From Oscillospiraceae bacterium (lineage in GTDB: Bacteria > Bacillota > Clostridia > Oscillospirales > Oscillospiraceae): DNA of 7,541 nucleotides. The stretch lies in assembly GCA_016293265.1 (NCBI GenBank), contig JAEDEN010000074.1, positions 1 through 7,541 of the forward strand, written 5' to 3'. The first letter of the stretch is position 1; each line of letters opens with the position of its first letter. Shown in pieces: positions 6,517 to 7,541 of the stretch. The position numbers and the translations under genes are program-made. The notes under the pieces are model-generated. The model made no database searches. It was not told the DNA's origin and saw nothing but the letters and a program-made list of their open reading frames with translations.

Positions 6517-6541
6517 GGCAGGTTCCGCAGCGCGGAACGCC
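6517..6541 (+). other. Hairpin between VOC gene and tatD
   Basis: A perfect 7-bp stem, GTTCCGC (6522-6528) with GCGGAAC (6532-6538), loop AGC, is extended by GGC/GCC across a two-base bulge. It begins directly after the VOC stop codon. With no U-tract it should not terminate efficiently; it may protect the 3' end of the first cistron or be a processing site. Confidence 0.45.
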
Positions 6542-6564
6542 GCATGGATCATGGAGAGACCGAT

Positions 6565-7338
6565 ATGATATTTGACACCCACGCCCATTATGATTCCGGC
6601 GGCTTCAACGCCGACCGGGAGGAGATCTTGGCCGCCTTGCCGGCGGGAAATGTGGGCCTCGTGCTGGACCCGGGCTGCGATGTGGAAAGCTCCCGGGCCG
6701 CGGTGGAGCTGGCGGAGCGCTTCCCCCATGTCTACGCCGCCGTGGGCCTTCACCCTGAGGACTGTGCCGGGTGCGGAGCACGCGAGCTTGATGCCATCCG
6801 GGCCCTTGCAAGGCATGAAAAGGTGGTGGCCATCGGCGAGATCGGCCTGGATTACTATTGGGAGAACAATCCTCCCAAGGAATTTCAGCAGGAGATCTTC
6901 CGCCGCCAGATCGAGCTTGCCCTGGAGCTGGACCTTCCCGTCATCGTCCACGACCGGGAGGCCCACGGGGACAGCCTTGCCGTGGTGCTGGATTATCCGG
7001 AGCTGCGGGGGGTGTTCCACTGCTTTTCCGGCAGCCCCGAAATGGCCCGGGAGCTTTTGAGGCGGGGCTGGTACCTGGGCTTTGACGGCCCCATCACCTA
7101 TAAAAACGCCCGCCGGGCCCCGGAGGTGGCGGCGGTCACGCCCCTGGAGCGCATGGTGGTGGAGACCGACGCGCCCTACCTGACGCCGGTGCCCTTCCGG
7201 GGCAAGCGGAACGACAGCCGGTATCTTTCCTACGTCATCGAAAAGCTGGCGGAGTGGAAAAACGTGACCCCTGCCGAGATGGAGCGCATCACCTGGGAAA
7301 ATGGCCTCCGGCTCTACGGCCTTGAAGGGAGCGTTTGA
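6565..7338 (+). CDS. TatD-family metal-dependent hydrolase (DNase-like)
   Basis: TatD proteins are TIM-barrel amidohydrolase-fold enzymes, several shown to be metal-dependent nucleases; members are also linked to quality control and D-aminoacyl-tRNA or peptide chemistry, so the substrate here is open. The product is 257 aa, the usual family size. Metal and catalytic residues are present: H6 and H8 (DTHAHYD), E92 (GEIGLDYYW), H129 (VIVHDRE), H152 (FHCFSG) and D202 (ETDAPYLTP). H63 in GLHPED also matches the family. The start at 6565 has GGAGAG (6553-6558) six bases upstream and gives the normal MIFDTHAH opening. An ATG at 6544 would add seven residues but lacks a ribosome site. It is followed by a radical SAM gene, a known pairing. 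Nothing suggests a role in the Tat export system, despite the name. Confidence 0.94.
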   Translation: MIFDTHAHYDSGGFNADREEILAALPAGNVGLVLDPGCDVESSRAAVELAERFPHVYAAVGLHPEDCAGCGARELDAIRALARHEKVVAIGEIGLDYYWENNPPKEFQQEIFRRQIELALELDLPVIVHDREAHGDSLAVVLDYPELRGVFHCFSGSPEMARELLRRGWYLGFDGPITYKNARRAPEVAAVTPLERMVVETDAPYLTPVPFRGKRNDSRYLSYVIEKLAEWKNVTPAEMERITWENGLRLYGLEGSV

Positions 7339-7361
7339 ATTTCGGCGCGGATTTGGAACCT

Positions 7362-7384
7362 TCCGGGCCCGGCTGGGCCGCGGA
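7362..7384 (+). other. GC-rich hairpin after tatD
   Basis: TCCG+GGCCC (7362-7370) pairs with GGGCC (7375-7379) and CGGA (7381-7384), with one bulged G at 7380 and loop GGCT. This is nine base pairs, mostly G-C. No T-run follows, so intrinsic termination is unlikely. Confidence 0.45.
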
Positions 7385-7410
7385 CCGGCAGATCAAGACG
7401 GAGAATTCAT

Positions 7411-7431
7411 TCCGGATGCGCTGCATCCGGA
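7411..7431 (+). other. Perfect hairpin upstream of the radical SAM gene
   Basis: TCCGGATGC (7411-7419) pairs perfectly with GCATCCGGA (7423-7431) around the loop GCT. It ends eight bases before the AAGGAAG ribosome site (7440-7446). There is no T-run. It may be a leader structure, a processing site or a palindromic protein site; the sequence does not decide. Confidence 0.55.
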
Positions 7432-7453
7432 TGGCTGTTAAGGAAGAGTGATT

Positions 7454-7541
7454 ATGGAAAAAGGCTTTACCATCACCTATGAATATGGGGACAACCTGTA
7501 TGTGAACCCCACCAACCGCTGCAACTTCAACTGCGAGTTCT
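7454..7541 (+). CDS. Radical SAM protein, TatD-associated type (N-terminal fragment)
   Basis: Only the first 29 codons lie in the window; the gene runs off the right edge. The ATG at 7454 follows AAGGAAG (7440-7446) with seven bases between. The start reads MEKGFTITYEYGDNLYVNPT, then NRCNFNCEF. C23 and C27 are the first two cysteines of the radical SAM CxxxCxxC motif; the third would be codon 30, of which only the first base (T) is present, as TGC or TGT would require. These enzymes bind a 4Fe-4S cluster and cleave S-adenosylmethionine to a radical. The opening and the position after tatD match what I recall of a family named for this linkage (TIGR04038), whose substrate is unknown. The radical SAM call is firm; the subfamily is probable. 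Confidence 0.8.
   Translation, partial: MEKGFTITYEYGDNLYVNPTNRCNFNCEF

Noticed and set aside
6544..6564. Upstream in-frame start for tatD at 6544
   Set aside because: No ribosome site precedes it, and homologues normally begin close to the DTHxH motif, as from 6565.
5707..7020. A 437-codon minus-strand frame spanning the rpsF leader, VOC gene and tatD
   Set aside because: It runs antisense through two well-supported genes and through the AT-rich promoter region; no recognisable domain.
1..7541. Transposons, integrases, CRISPR arrays, tRNA or rRNA genes, toxin-antitoxin or phage-defence genes
   Set aside because: I found no repeats with regular spacing, no terminal inverted repeats with target duplications, no tRNA-like cloverleaf and no matching protein families. 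Each gene has a recognised housekeeping or metabolic family.

Overview
The window looks like ordinary chromosome from a GC-rich member of the Bacillota. Gene order, strong AGGAGG-type ribosome sites, third-position G/C bias and the rpsF-ssb-rpsR cluster suggest a gut clostridium of the Oscillospirales (Flavonifractor/Lawsonibacter-like). That placement is inference from style and protein resemblance, not from a search.

Left part (1-4753, + strand): the C-terminal half of prs (PRPP synthetase) enters from the left edge and ends at a strong rho-independent terminator. It is followed by pth (peptidyl-tRNA hydrolase), a structured 143-nt spacer, and mfd (transcription-repair coupling factor, 1170 aa). 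This is the prs-pth-mfd order known from Bacillus and clostridia, without the ctc and fin genes found there in B. subtilis.

Middle (4754-6120): a perfect bidirectional terminator separates mfd from the convergent operon rpsF-ssb-rpsR (ribosomal S6, single-stranded DNA-binding protein, ribosomal S18). That operon is read leftward from a near-consensus sigma-A promoter through a roughly 70-nt structured leader that may be an S6:S18 autoregulatory RNA. The AT-rich 218-bp gap then holds divergent promoter signals.

Right part (6121-7541, + strand): a small VOC/glyoxalase-fold metalloprotein, then a TatD-family metal-dependent hydrolase. Last comes the first 29 codons of a radical SAM protein whose start resembles the 'TatD-associated radical SAM' family of unknown function. 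All three point the same way with short, hairpin-bearing gaps and could share a transcript.

No mobile element, CRISPR array, tRNA or rRNA was seen, and I did not find a clearly new system. The best leads are the TatD/radical SAM pair, the rpsF leader, and the hairpins in the gaps between same-strand genes, especially the alternative pairings ahead of mfd.
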